Assembly (NCBI GenBank): GCA_004554665.1
Contig: SFKY01000039.1
Span: 1-21,948, forward strand
Direction: 5' to 3'
Length of the DNA stretch: 21,948 nucleotides
Origin: Bacteroidales bacterium
GTDB taxonomy: Bacteria; Bacteroidota; Bacteroidia; Bacteroidales; Bacteroidaceae
In this document: one piece after another, positions 14,962-21,948 of the stretch
Position numbering within the stretch: the first letter of the stretch is position 1
How the letters are laid out: each line of letters begins with the position of its first letter
Notes under the pieces: model-generated
What the model saw: only the letters and a program-made list of their open reading frames with translations
Databases searched by the model: none
What the model was told of the DNA's origin: nothing
Program-made: the position numbers and the translations under genes

Positions 14962-15855
14962 TTACTTAAATAGTTTTCTGAACGATGTAGGGATTAACGT
15001 CTCAAATTCCATACGCTCATGTGTGACGGGATGGTAGAAACAGAGCACATAGGCATGGAGGCAAAGCCGGCCGATAGGATTGTCTCCGTTTCCATATTTC
15101 ACATCTCCACAGACAGGATGCCCCATGTCGGCAGAGTGGACACGTATCTGGTTTTTGCGCCCGGTCTCAAGCCGATATTCCACCAAAGAATGTTCCGTCG
15201 TGCGGTCGAGCACATGGAAGTGGGTAACGGCGTATTTGCCGCCATTGTCCACCGGCGAAGAAAAAGTCACATAGTTGCGGTTGTCTTTCAACCAGTTGGC
15301 TATCGTTCCCTCATCCTCTTCCATCTCGCCCGAAACCACAGCCACATAACGGCGGTCGTACACGATATCGTGCCACTCGTGCTCCAGTATCTGCTCTGTC
15401 TGCATGTCCTTGGCATAAACCATCAGACCAGAGGTGTCGCGATCGAGCCTGTGTACCACGTGTGCGGTACATTTTTGCCGCGTAGTGCGGAAATAGTCAT
15501 CGAGTATCTTCTTGACATTGAGGCTGGAATGGCCGGCCGCCATGCTCAGGATACCTTCCTTTTTCTCCACTACCACGAGGTAACGGTCTTCGTACACCAA
15601 TTTGAGAAAACGACTATGAAACTGGTCGTTCTTCTTCGACAGGCTCACCGCCACTTTGTCGCCCGGCTTGAGCATCTGGTCAAACTGTGTGACCTGCTTG
15701 CCGTTGACACGTATGCCACGCCCCTTGAGCGTAGCCTTCACCTTAGAGCGGCTATATCCCTGCAAGTGGCCCAGCAGCCACTCCAGCAGCGGAGCCTCTG
15801 TATCTACTACGTAATGGTCGTAGTCACCCTGCTTATTATAGTTGTATGGTCTCAT
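14962..15855 (-). CDS. RluA-family 23S rRNA/tRNA pseudouridine synthase
   Basis: This enzyme isomerises specific uridines to pseudouridine in rRNA or tRNA; which site cannot be told. The 297-residue product has an N-terminal S4 RNA-binding domain (about 20-75: LLGHLQGYSRSKVKATLKGR, IRVNGKQV, LKPGDKVAV), then the catalytic domain with HRLDRDTSGLMVYAK, in which Asp 138 of HRLD is the expected nucleophile. The GRKNQIRVHSADMGHPVCGD motif follows near 230-250, and the usual LHAYVLCFYHP end. Length and order match RluC/RluD-type proteins. It lies 33 bases downstream of the EEP-fold gene and directly precedes the 54-residue membrane protein, so the three are probably one transcript. Confidence 0.92.
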   Translation of the reverse strand: MRPYNYNKQGDYDHYVVDTEAPLLEWLLGHLQGYSRSKVKATLKGRGIRVNGKQVTQFDQMLKPGDKVAVSLSKKNDQFHSRFLKLVYEDRYLVVVEKKEGILSMAAGHSSLNVKKILDDYFRTTRQKCTAHVVHRLDRDTSGLMVYAKDMQTEQILEHEWHDIVYDRRYVAVVSGEMEEDEGTIANWLKDNRNYVTFSSPVDNGGKYAVTHFHVLDRTTEHSLVEYRLETGRKNQIRVHSADMGHPVCGDVKYGNGDNPIGRLCLHAYVLCFYHPVTHERMEFETLIPTSFRKLFK

Positions 15856-15888
15856 CCTGTTAGATTGGATATTGGGGCGGGCGCGATG

Positions 15889-16632
15889 TCACCATGCCAC
15901 ACGGGCACGCACGGGACGATGGTCTGAGGCCATCCGTTCATCCATCACTTCCACCTCTTCAGCGCGCACTTTGGCACCCTTTCGCCAAGCCATGATATAG
16001 TCGATGGCATGTGTGGGCACGTCGGCTGGACAAGTGGCGATATGGGGATCCGTAAACACGCGGAACGATTTGCCCAAACGGGTGACCAATGCTGAACCAG
16101 GCACAGCATTGAAATCGCCCATGAGGAAAATGGGCTTATGTTTCAGTTTCTTGGCTACATTGCAGATGATCTCGGCCGATGCCACACAGTCTTCTTCTGT
16201 GAGAGACAGATGCGTACAGCAGACCGTATAGTCCTTAAACTCTGCCACCAGCAATGTACGACGCTCCTCACGACCGGGAAGCGGATAACGGTGTACTGCC
16301 ACTGGGCGCTCACGGCTCAGCAGACCTACGCCGTAGCCACCCCCATCAAAACTGATGGCGGCTGAGAAAGTAGGCACCATGCCTGTACGGCGTGCCAATT
16401 CGAGCGCCACATCCTTGCCTCCACATCTGCGGGTGGCGCTGTCCACTTCCTGCAACGCCACCACATCAGGATTGGCCTTGCGGATTACGGCCGCCGTGCG
16501 GTCAAAGTCTACCACCCCATCCATACCGGCACCATGCCGGATGTTATAGGTCATCAGATTGAGACGCTGAGCCTGAGCGAACATGCTGAAACACACGGCC
16601 AAGAGGACTAATGTCCATGATTGTTTTGTCAT
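15889..16632 (-). CDS. Secreted endonuclease/exonuclease/phosphatase-family protein
   Basis: This is a metal-dependent phosphodiesterase-fold protein; members cleave nucleic acids, inositol phosphates or sphingolipids, and the substrate here is unknown. The 247-residue product begins with a signal peptide (MTKQSWTLVLLAVCFSMFAQ, cleavage after AQA), so it acts in the periplasm or beyond. The EEP signature residues are all present: Asn 30 in MTYNIRHG, Glu 62 in ALQEVD, His 141 in CCTHLSL, Asp 173 and Asn 175 in MGDFNAVPGS, Asp 211 in HAIDYIM, and Asp 237/His 238 in ASDHRPV. It lies 38 bases downstream of the GlsB-like gene and 33 bases upstream of the pseudouridine synthase gene. No promoter of its own was seen. 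Confidence 0.9.
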   Translation of the reverse strand: MTKQSWTLVLLAVCFSMFAQAQRLNLMTYNIRHGAGMDGVVDFDRTAAVIRKANPDVVALQEVDSATRRCGGKDVALELARRTGMVPTFSAAISFDGGGYGVGLLSRERPVAVHRYPLPGREERRTLLVAEFKDYTVCCTHLSLTEEDCVASAEIICNVAKKLKHKPIFLMGDFNAVPGSALVTRLGKSFRVFTDPHIATCPADVPTHAIDYIMAWRKGAKVRAEEVEVMDERMASDHRPVRARVAW

Positions 16633-16670
16633 AACTTACTTGTACTAATATTTTATTAATGTCATTTGAT

Positions 16671-16904
16671 TCACTTAATTCGGTTCCATATCCACAATAG
16701 GGCGACAGCTCCCACCACCGAGGTGCCAAGTTCGCCAATCCACCCATTGGACCACTCAATGCCCAACAGCCCGAAAAGCCATCCGCCAACAAAACTGCCA
16801 ACAAGTCCTAAGAAAAGGTTGGTCAAACAACCCTTTCCCTCACCAGAAGTGAGTTTGCTGGCAATGTAACCTGCAAGGATGCCGACAATAATGGAACCTA
16901 CCAT
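16671..16904 (-). CDS. GlsB/YeaQ/YmgE-family small membrane protein
   Basis: This is a 77-residue, glycine-rich inner-membrane protein of the transglycosylase-associated (GlsB/YeaQ/YmgE) family, which is commonly stress-induced and has no settled biochemical role. It shows three hydrophobic segments: VGSIIVGILAGYIASKL, NLFLGLVGSFVGGWLFGLLG and GTSVVGAVALLWIWN. The conserved GCLTNLFLGLVGSFVG core is typical, and the length is standard. A -7-type promoter element lies 25 bases before the ATG. It is the first gene of the leftward group that continues with the EEP-fold protein. Confidence 0.88.
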   Translation of the reverse strand: MVGSIIVGILAGYIASKLTSGEGKGCLTNLFLGLVGSFVGGWLFGLLGIEWSNGWIGELGTSVVGAVALLWIWNRIK

Positions 16905-16928
16905 AACGCTAACTATTGATTATAAGTG

Positions 16929-16936
16929 CAAAATTA
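16929..16936 (-). promoter_or_regulatory. Candidate -7 element for the GlsB-like gene
   Basis: On the minus strand TAATTTTG (16936-16929) matches TAnnTTTG and would give a leader of about 20 bases. No -33 TTTG is found at the standard spacing, so the site rests on the -7 element alone. Confidence 0.4.
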
Positions 16937-17056
16937 CTAAAAACTCTTTGGTTGGCATAACCTACAACTAAAATTAACACAAAAAAGCTATTCTCTCCGC
17001 CGCTAAGGCACCTGCCGACGTAACGGTCGTTTACACAACCATAGCATTCGCCCGAG

Positions 17057-17117
17057 CTATTTGCGGCATTTAGACATGCCAAATGCCACGTTTAGGAGGC
17101 CTAAATGCCACATATAG
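17057..17117. repeat. Intergenic palindromic repeat cluster, copy 2
   Basis: Three units stand in the 403-base gap between the divergent GlsB-like gene and serS: CTATTTGCGGCATTTAG (17057-17073, identical to 4910-4926), GCCAAATGCCACGTTTAGG (17078-17096) and GCCTAAATGCCACATATAG (17099-17117). The last two are the same motif in the opposite orientation, so units can pair with each other. The remainder of this gap holds the two promoters and nothing else I recognise. Confidence 0.6.
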
Positions 17118-17225
17118 CAATCTGAATAGACGATATTGAGACCAAAAGAATCTACAACTTCACTTCATCCAAACAACATCGTACGTTTCTGCTATCCATA
17201 TTGCACTATTATTGTTTACAATATT

Positions 17226-17257
17226 TTTGTATTTCTCGGATAGATTTTGTACTTTTG
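17226..17257 (+). promoter_or_regulatory. Bacteroidetes-type promoter of serS
   Basis: TTTG (17226-17229), 20 bases, then TACTTTTG (17250-17257) is a full match to the consensus, with the same spacing and the same -7 octamer as the promoter at 4769-4800. The predicted start near 17262 gives an A/T-rich leader of about 46 bases. Confidence 0.7.
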
Positions 17258-17307
17258 CATCGAAAATCAACACTTTGAGATATAAAACTTTTATTTAAAA
17301 ATAAAAT

Positions 17308-18597
17308 ATGCTTACACTAAAGCTGATCAGTGAAGAGACAGACCGCGTGATTAAGGGTCTGGAGAAGAAACATTTTGCCGGTGCACGCGAGGCTGTGGAG
17401 AAAGTTTTGGAATACGACCGTTTGCGTCGTGAGTCACAGCAGAAGCTGGACAACAACAAGCAGCAGCAGAACCAGCTGTCCAAGCAGATAGGTGCCCTGA
17501 TGAAAGAAGGCAAAAGAGACAAGGCCAACGAGGTAAAGGAAAAGGTGGCAGAGTTGAAATGTGCCGACAAGGCCCTGCAGGAAATCATGGACAAGGCCCA
17601 ACAGGATATGACCAATGTATTGTTGACCATCCCCAACATCCCCAATGAGCAAGTGCCCGAAGGAAAGGATGCCAACGACAACGTGGTGGTTAAGGAAGGC
17701 GGCATAATGCCTGATCTGCCGGCTGATGCCCTGTGCCACTGGGATCTGCTGAAAAAGTATAATCTCGTGGACTTTGACCTCGGTGTCAAGATTACTGGTG
17801 CCGGATTCCCCCTATATATAGGTAAAATGGCACGGTTCCAGCGTGCGTTGGAGGCTTTCTTCCTTGATGAGGCACGCAAGAGCGGGTATCTGGAAATCCA
17901 GCCTCCGTTTGTGGTCAACGAGGCCAGCGGCTATGGCACCGGTCAGCTGCCCGACAAGGAAGGCCAGATGTATCACGCCAATCTTGACAATCTGTATCTG
18001 ATTCCGACGGCTGAGGTGCCTGTGACCAACATCTTCCGTGATGAGATTCTGGACGAGAAAGACCTTCCCATCAAGCGTTGTGCCTACTCGGCTTGTTTCC
18101 GTCGCGAAGCAGGAAGCTATGGCAAAGATGTGCGCGGCCTGAACCGTCTGCACCAATTTGACAAGGTAGAGATTGTGCGCATCGACACACCCGCCCACTC
18201 ATACCAAAGTCTGGAAGAGATGCTCCAGCATGTGGAAGGCCTGTGCCAGAAACTGGAATTGCCCTATCACATCCTGCGCCTCTGTGGCGGTGACATGAGC
18301 TTCACTTCGTCTATCTGCTACGACTTCGAGGTATGGAGCGCTGCCCAGCAGCGCTGGTTGGAGGTGTCATCGGTTTCCAACTTTGAGAGCTATCAGGCCA
18401 ACCGCCTCCACTGCCGTTTCCGTCATGCCGAGGACAAGAAGATAGAACTCTGCCACACACTCAACGGTTCGGCTCTGGCCTTGCCGCGCATCGTGGCTGC
18501 CATCATAGAGAACAACCAGACACCGGAAGGAATCCGTGTGCCGAAAGTGCTGGTGCCCTATTGTGGATTTGAAATGCTCGACGACAAGAACTTCTGA
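17308..18597 (+). CDS. serS: Seryl-tRNA synthetase
   Basis: SerRS is the class II aminoacyl-tRNA synthetase that charges tRNA-Ser with serine. The 429-residue product has the N-terminal antiparallel coiled coil (about 28-105, rich in K, Q and E, including QQKLDNNKQQQNQLSKQIGA) that grips the long variable arm of tRNA-Ser. The catalytic core follows, with the TAEVP serine-site motif, motif 2 (CFRREAGSYGKDVRGLNRLH, from about residue 263) and motif 3 (HTLNGSALALPRIVAAIIEN, from residue 383). Length is normal and the frame intact. It has its own strong promoter. No clear promoter separates it from the Nfn-type gene, so read-through across the structured 176-base gap is likely. Confidence 0.97.
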   Translation: MLTLKLISEETDRVIKGLEKKHFAGAREAVEKVLEYDRLRRESQQKLDNNKQQQNQLSKQIGALMKEGKRDKANEVKEKVAELKCADKALQEIMDKAQQDMTNVLLTIPNIPNEQVPEGKDANDNVVVKEGGIMPDLPADALCHWDLLKKYNLVDFDLGVKITGAGFPLYIGKMARFQRALEAFFLDEARKSGYLEIQPPFVVNEASGYGTGQLPDKEGQMYHANLDNLYLIPTAEVPVTNIFRDEILDEKDLPIKRCAYSACFRREAGSYGKDVRGLNRLHQFDKVEIVRIDTPAHSYQSLEEMLQHVEGLCQKLELPYHILRLCGGDMSFTSSICYDFEVWSAAQQRWLEVSSVSNFESYQANRLHCRFRHAEDKKIELCHTLNGSALALPRIVAAIIENNQTPEGIRVPKVLVPYCGFEMLDDKNF

Positions 18598-18740
18598 TAC
18601 CGGGACAAGATGGTATATTCACCCCAAATACTGCATGGCAGCAAAAAAGAGGGACGTACAGCGTGTGCGTCCCCCTATGCTACCAGCAAGATATACCATC
18701 AGCTTACATGGCAGGGGGCTAAGCTGCTTGCAAGTGTAAG
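18596..18740 (+). promoter_or_regulatory. Structured intercistronic RNA between serS and the Nfn-type gene
   Basis: Perfect 10-bp arms GATGGTATAT (18609-18618) and ATATACCATC (18691-18700) enclose a small hairpin CTGC/GCAG (18631-18641), a 6-bp hairpin GGGACG (18651-18656) / CGTCCC (18668-18673), and a GCT/AGC turn near 18679-18687. A second domain follows: CTTACA (18703-18708) / TGTAAG (18735-18740) around GCAG (18711-18714) / CTGC (18724-18727). A competing pairing is possible, ATACC (18597-18601) with GGTAT (18613-18617). No T-run follows any stem and no TAnnTTTG is present. I match it to no known riboswitch class. Confidence 0.45.
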
Positions 18741-18773
18741 TGCATAATATCGACAAAAATCAATTATCTATCC

Positions 18774-21122
18774 ATGTATAAAATCGTTTCCAAAGAACAG
18801 TTTTCCGAAAAGGTTTTTTGCCTTGAGGTGGAGGCTCCACTGATTGCAAGAAGCTGCAAGCCGGGAAACTTTATTATTGTGAGAGTAGACAAGAACAGTG
18901 AGCGTGTGCCCTACACCATTGCCAAGTCGGACGCGGAGAAAGGTACACTTACCCTGGTCATTCAAGAAGTGGGACTGTCGTCTACCAAGTTCTGCGAACT
19001 GAATGTTGGCGACTATGTGGCCGACGTAGTAGGCCCACTGGGCAACCCATCGAAGATTGAAAACTACGGCACCGTGCTCTGTGCAGGTGGTGGAATCGGT
19101 ATTGCAGCCATCCTGCCGATTCTGACTGCGCTGAAGAAGGCTGGCAACAGGGTAATCTCTGTATTGGCCGGACGCACCAAGGAACTTGTCATCATGGTGG
19201 ATGATGTGAAAGCCAACTCTGACGAGGTGATTATCATGACCGATGACGGCTCGTGGGGCGATAAAGGCGTCGTGACAGTAGGTATGGAGAAGGTCATCAA
19301 TCGTGAGCATGTAGACAAAGTGCTGGCCATTGGCCCTCCCATCATGATGAAGTTTTGCTCACTGATGGCACGCAAATACAACATTCCCAACGAGGTTTCT
19401 CTTAATACCATCATGGTGGATGGTACAGGCATGTGTGGTGCCTGCCGACTGACCATCGGCGGCAAGACCAAGTTTGTATGTATCGACGGCCCCGAGTTTG
19501 ACGGAGACCTGGTGGACTGGGACGAGATGTTCAAGCGCATGGGCACCTTCAAGCGTGTGGAAAGAGAGGAGATGGAGCACTTTGCTGAGCATGCCACCAT
19601 ACCTGTTACTACGGATGAGGAAGCTGCTTGTACAGAAACCACAAACCCTGCAACTACTCCGAACACAGAGAGTGATGACCTGACAGACCGCAACGCACCA
19701 TGGCGAGAGGCGCTGCGCAAGGCAATGACGGCCAAGGAGCGCAAGCAGATAGAGAGGGTGCAGATGCCAGAGCTGGATCCGGTCTATCGTGCCACTACCC
19801 GTCTGGAAGAAGTAAACAAGGGACTGACACGCGAAATGGCCATGACCGAGGCCAAGCGCTGTCTGGACTGTGCCAAGCCCTCATGTGTGGAAGGCTGTCC
19901 GGTCAACATCAATATCCCCTCGTTTGTCAAGAACATAGAGCGTGGTGAGATATTGGCTGCCGCCAAGGTGCTCAAGCAGACTTCTGCCCTGCCCGCCGTG
20001 TGCGGTCGTGTATGTCCGCAGGAAAAACAGTGTGAGAGCAAGTGTATCCACCTGAAGATGAATGAGCCTGCAGTGGCTATCGGTTATCTGGAGCGTTTCG
20101 CTGCCGACTTCGAGCGCGAAAGCGGCAATATAGCCCTGCCAGACATGGCACCGGCCAATGGCATCAAGGTAGCCGTGGTGGGTTCGGGTCCGTCAGGATT
20201 GAGTTTTGCCGGCGACATGGCCAAGAAAGGTTTTGATGTCTATGTCTTTGAGGCACTGCACGAGATAGGTGGTGTGCTGAAATACGGCATCCCGGAATTT
20301 CGTCTGCCCAACCGCATCGTGGATGTGGAGATAGAGAATCTGAGGAAGATGGGTGTCCACTTCCAGACCGACTGCATCATCGGCAAGACCATCAGTGTAG
20401 AGGAACTGGAAGCAATGGGCTTCAAAGGCATATTTGTAGGCTCTGGAGCCGGTCTGCCTAACTTTATGAATATTCCGGGCGAGAACCTCATCAACATCAT
20501 GTCATCTAACGAGTATCTTACCCGTGTAAACCTGATGGATGCCGCCAATCCGACAACCGACACGCCGATGAACATCGGTAAGCGCGTACTGGTAGTGGGT
20601 GGCGGCAACACGGCCATGGACTCATGCCGCACCGCCAAACGTCTCGGCGCAGAAGTAACGCTGGTTTACCGCAGATCCGAGGCAGAGATGCCGGCACGTC
20701 TGGAAGAGGTGAAACACGCCAAGGAGGAAGGCATCGAGTTCCTGACCCTGCATAATCCCAAGGAATACATTGCCGATGAGGAAGGAAGGGTAAAGGCTGC
20801 TGTGCTGGATGTCATGAAGTTGGGCGAGCCAGACGCCAGTGGAAGATGTAGGCCAGAGGTTACAGGCGAGACGGTAACGATAGACTGTGACCAGGTGGTC
20901 GTAGCTGTGGGCGTATCTCCCAATCCGCTGGTTCCAAACTCTATATCCGGTCTGGAACTGGGCAGGAAAAACACAATTGTAGTGAACGACAAGATGCAGA
21001 GCAACCGCCCCGAACTCTATGCCGGCGGCGATATTGTGCGTGGCGGCGCTACCGTGATTCTGGCAATGGGCGATGGCCGCAGGGCAGCCGCCAACATGGC
21101 AGAACAACTGTTAGACAAATAA
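18774..21122 (+). CDS. Fused NfnAB-type ferredoxin/NADPH oxidoreductase (annotated as NADPH-dependent glutamate synthase)
   Basis: This 782-residue protein joins two partners that are separate in many bacteria. Residues 1 to about 270 are a ferredoxin:NADP+ reductase-type subunit (FAD/NAD domain like SudB, NfnA or PyrK) ending in a [2Fe-2S] site, DGTGMCGACR and FVCIDGPEFDGDLVDW (Cys 221, 224, 236). A Thr/Glu-rich linker follows (about 274-305). The rest is a GltD/NfnB-like subunit: two [4Fe-4S] sites in CLDCAKPSCVEGCPVNI (from Cys 363) and CGRVCPQEKQCESKC, FAD motif GSGPSG at 470-475, NADP motif VLVVGGGNTAMDSC at about residue 604, and AGGDIVRGGATVILAMGDG. It probably balances NADH, NADPH and ferredoxin, possibly by flavin-based electron bifurcation. 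No glutamate-synthase large subunit is nearby, so the glutamate synthase name is doubtful. Confidence 0.9.
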   Translation: MYKIVSKEQFSEKVFCLEVEAPLIARSCKPGNFIIVRVDKNSERVPYTIAKSDAEKGTLTLVIQEVGLSSTKFCELNVGDYVADVVGPLGNPSKIENYGTVLCAGGGIGIAAILPILTALKKAGNRVISVLAGRTKELVIMVDDVKANSDEVIIMTDDGSWGDKGVVTVGMEKVINREHVDKVLAIGPPIMMKFCSLMARKYNIPNEVSLNTIMVDGTGMCGACRLTIGGKTKFVCIDGPEFDGDLVDWDEMFKRMGTFKRVEREEMEHFAEHATIPVTTDEEAACTETTNPATTPNTESDDLTDRNAPWREALRKAMTAKERKQIERVQMPELDPVYRATTRLEEVNKGLTREMAMTEAKRCLDCAKPSCVEGCPVNINIPSFVKNIERGEILAAAKVLKQTSALPAVCGRVCPQEKQCESKCIHLKMNEPAVAIGYLERFAADFERESGNIALPDMAPANGIKVAVVGSGPSGLSFAGDMAKKGFDVYVFEALHEIGGVLKYGIPEFRLPNRIVDVEIENLRKMGVHFQTDCIIGKTISVEELEAMGFKGIFVGSGAGLPNFMNIPGENLINIMSSNEYLTRVNLMDAANPTTDTPMNIGKRVLVVGGGNTAMDSCRTAKRLGAEVTLVYRRSEAEMPARLEEVKHAKEEGIEFLTLHNPKEYIADEEGRVKAAVLDVMKLGEPDASGRCRPEVTGETVTIDCDQVVVAVGVSPNPLVPNSISGLELGRKNTIVVNDKMQSNRPELYAGGDIVRGGATVILAMGDGRRAAANMAEQLLDK

Positions 21123-21133
21123 AAAAGACTATC

Positions 21134-21176
21134 AACAGCCTCCTCCCCTACTCTTTAGGTACGGGAGAAGGCTGTT
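21134..21176 (+). terminator. Hairpin after the Nfn-type gene
   Basis: AACAGCCT (21134-21141) pairs with AGGCTGTT (21169-21176), and after one C/A mismatch CTCCC (21143-21147) pairs with GGGAG (21163-21167). The 13-bp stem is strong, but only TCTATTTATA follows rather than a clean T-run, so it may terminate only partly before the DUF486 gene. Confidence 0.55.
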
Positions 21177-21192
21177 CTATTTATAGAAAGGT

Positions 21193-21561
21193 ATGAACGG
21201 ATTATACACTATCTTGTTGCTCATACTCAGCAACGTCTTTATGACGCTGGCATGGTATGGGCATCTTCGTTTACAACAAACAGGAGCATGCAAAGACTGG
21301 CCCCTGATAGGTGTCATCGTCTTCTCATGGGCTATAGCTTTCTTGGAATATTGCTGTCAGGTACCTGCCAACCGAATGGGATTCAACGGCAATGGCGGTC
21401 CCTTTAATCTGGTGCAGCTCAAGGTAATTCAGGAATGTATCAGTCTGGGTGTGTTTGCCATTATTGCCAACATTCTGTTTCAAGGGCAAAACCTCCATTG
21501 GAACCATATATTGGCATTCTTTCTCATCATCTGTGCCGTATATTTGGTTTTCATGAAATAG
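21193..21561 (+). CDS. DUF486 / DMT-family small membrane protein
   Basis: This is a 122-residue inner-membrane protein of the DUF486 family, placed in the drug/metabolite transporter superfamily; no function is established to my knowledge. It has four hydrophobic helices: YTILLLILSNVFMTLAWYG, WPLIGVIVFSWAIAFLEYCC, ISLGVFAIIANILFQ and ILAFFLIICAVYLVFMK. Between helices 2 and 3 lies the family's conserved loop CQVPANRMGFNGNGGPFNLV followed by QLKVIQE. The length is that of the family, so it is complete and probably works as a dimer like other four-helix DMT proteins. It starts 70 bases after the Nfn-type gene, beyond a hairpin, and no clear promoter of its own is visible. Confidence 0.85.
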   Translation: MNGLYTILLLILSNVFMTLAWYGHLRLQQTGACKDWPLIGVIVFSWAIAFLEYCCQVPANRMGFNGNGGPFNLVQLKVIQECISLGVFAIIANILFQGQNLHWNHILAFFLIICAVYLVFMK

Positions 21562-21608
21562 GACGTTAAAAAAGCATAACAAGCCAAACGCATTTATTCA
21601 TTTTTTTC

Positions 21609-21616
21609 TATCTTTG
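21609..21616 (+). promoter_or_regulatory. Candidate -7 element just before the last gene
   Basis: TATCTTTG matches TAnnTTTG exactly. The expected -33 TTTG at 19-21 bases upstream is absent. The predicted start falls at about 21621, essentially on the ATG at 21622, which would give a leaderless or near-leaderless mRNA. Confidence 0.4.
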
Positions 21617-21621
21617 TCAAT

Positions 21622-21948
21622 ATGAAATACAATCGAATATTTTTGTATCTGTTTCTGCTGGCCATCCCGACAATGGTATATGCACAGAGAAAAAGGACGA
21701 AAGCTCATGCCAAGCAACCAGTAGAGGTTGTTGAGGAAGAAACGCCCGGGGAAAAAATGTTTAAGTCGATGCTCTCGTCGACCGCTAAAATCATGGTCGT
21801 AGACAGTATGGTCGTAGACAAAGCCTCGTTTCTCTCACAGATTCCGCTCAACAAGGAGTCGGGAAAGGTCATGAGATACCAAGACTTTTTCACAAATAAG
21901 GCCAAAACCGTACAAAGACCGACATCGGTGTACATCAATGAGTTTGGC
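21622..21948 (+). CDS. Secreted protein, N-terminal part only; possible PD40 beta-propeller protein
   Basis: The frame is open from ATG 21622 to the right edge (109 codons). It begins with a signal peptide (MKYNRIFLYLFLLAIPTMVYAQ, cleavage likely after YAQ), followed by a basic stretch (RKRTKAHAKQ), an acidic patch (VEVVEEETPGEK) and a folded-looking region with MLSSTAKIMVVDSMVVDKAS, FLSQIPLNKESGKVMRYQDFF and PTSVYINEFG. This N-terminal pattern resembles periplasmic PD40/WD40-like repeat proteins of Bacteroidales from memory, but the propeller itself lies outside the window. It would act in the periplasm or at the outer membrane. The existence and secretion of the gene are well supported; the family is tentative. 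Confidence 0.6.
   Translation, partial: MKYNRIFLYLFLLAIPTMVYAQRKRTKAHAKQPVEVVEEETPGEKMFKSMLSSTAKIMVVDSMVVDKASFLSQIPLNKESGKVMRYQDFFTNKAKTVQRPTSVYINEFG

Noticed and set aside
18536..18739. 67-codon frame spanning the serS end and the intergenic region
   Set aside because: It begins inside serS in another frame, has no family resemblance, and the intergenic part is better explained by paired RNA arms.

Overview
The window looks like a chromosomal segment of a Bacteroidales bacterium, most likely Prevotella or a close relative. The reasons are: promoter elements of the Bacteroidetes type (TTTG, about 20 bases, then TAnnTTTG) before several operons; almost no Shine-Dalgarno sequences; a decayed IS982-family transposase of the kind seen in Bacteroides, Prevotella and Porphyromonas; a fused NfnA/NfnB-type oxidoreductase; and a two-subunit glycine decarboxylase. 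The genus is inferred from gene content and motif recall, not from a database search.

Positions 1-4749, all on the minus strand, form a tight operon read leftward: a COG2509-type FAD-dependent oxidoreductase, a short ComEC-like membrane protein without the metallo-beta-lactamase domain, the tRNA pseudouridine synthase truA (coupled to comEC by an ATGA overlap), and an EamA/DMT transporter that runs off the left edge. A good promoter lies at 4769-4800.

Positions 5100-11452, plus strand, form a complete glycine cleavage operon: lipoate-protein ligase, gcvT, gcvH, gcvPA, gcvPB and a compact dihydrolipoyl dehydrogenase. It encodes the lipoyl carrier, the ligase that can charge it and the E3 that reoxidises it. 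A stem-loop sits between gcvT and gcvH, and the last three genes overlap.

Positions 11453-14760 look like a scar of mobile DNA. A secreted GH31 glycosidase gene is bracketed by two inverted copies of an ~80-bp sequence (about 90% alike), each made of an IS982-type transposase 3' end plus a hairpin. The left copy carries a wrecked transposase pseudogene with an internal deletion, a frameshift and stop codons. This resembles an eroded compound transposon with the glycosidase as passenger.

Positions 14794-16904, minus strand, hold a GlsB/YeaQ-type small membrane protein, a secreted endonuclease/exonuclease/phosphatase-fold protein, an RluA-family pseudouridine synthase, and a 54-residue membrane protein starting three bases after the synthase stop.

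Positions 17226-21948, plus strand, hold serS, a 176-base intercistronic region that can fold into a branched RNA, a fused NfnAB-type NADPH/ferredoxin oxidoreductase (often annotated as glutamate synthase), a DUF486 membrane protein, and the start of a secreted protein cut by the right edge.

The observations most worth a second look are the inverted IS-end repeats around the GH31 gene, a palindromic 17-mer repeat shared by the two large divergent intergenic regions (around 4871-4926 and 17057-17117), and the structured RNA between serS and the Nfn-type gene. I found no tRNA, rRNA, CRISPR array, phage gene or obvious defence system.
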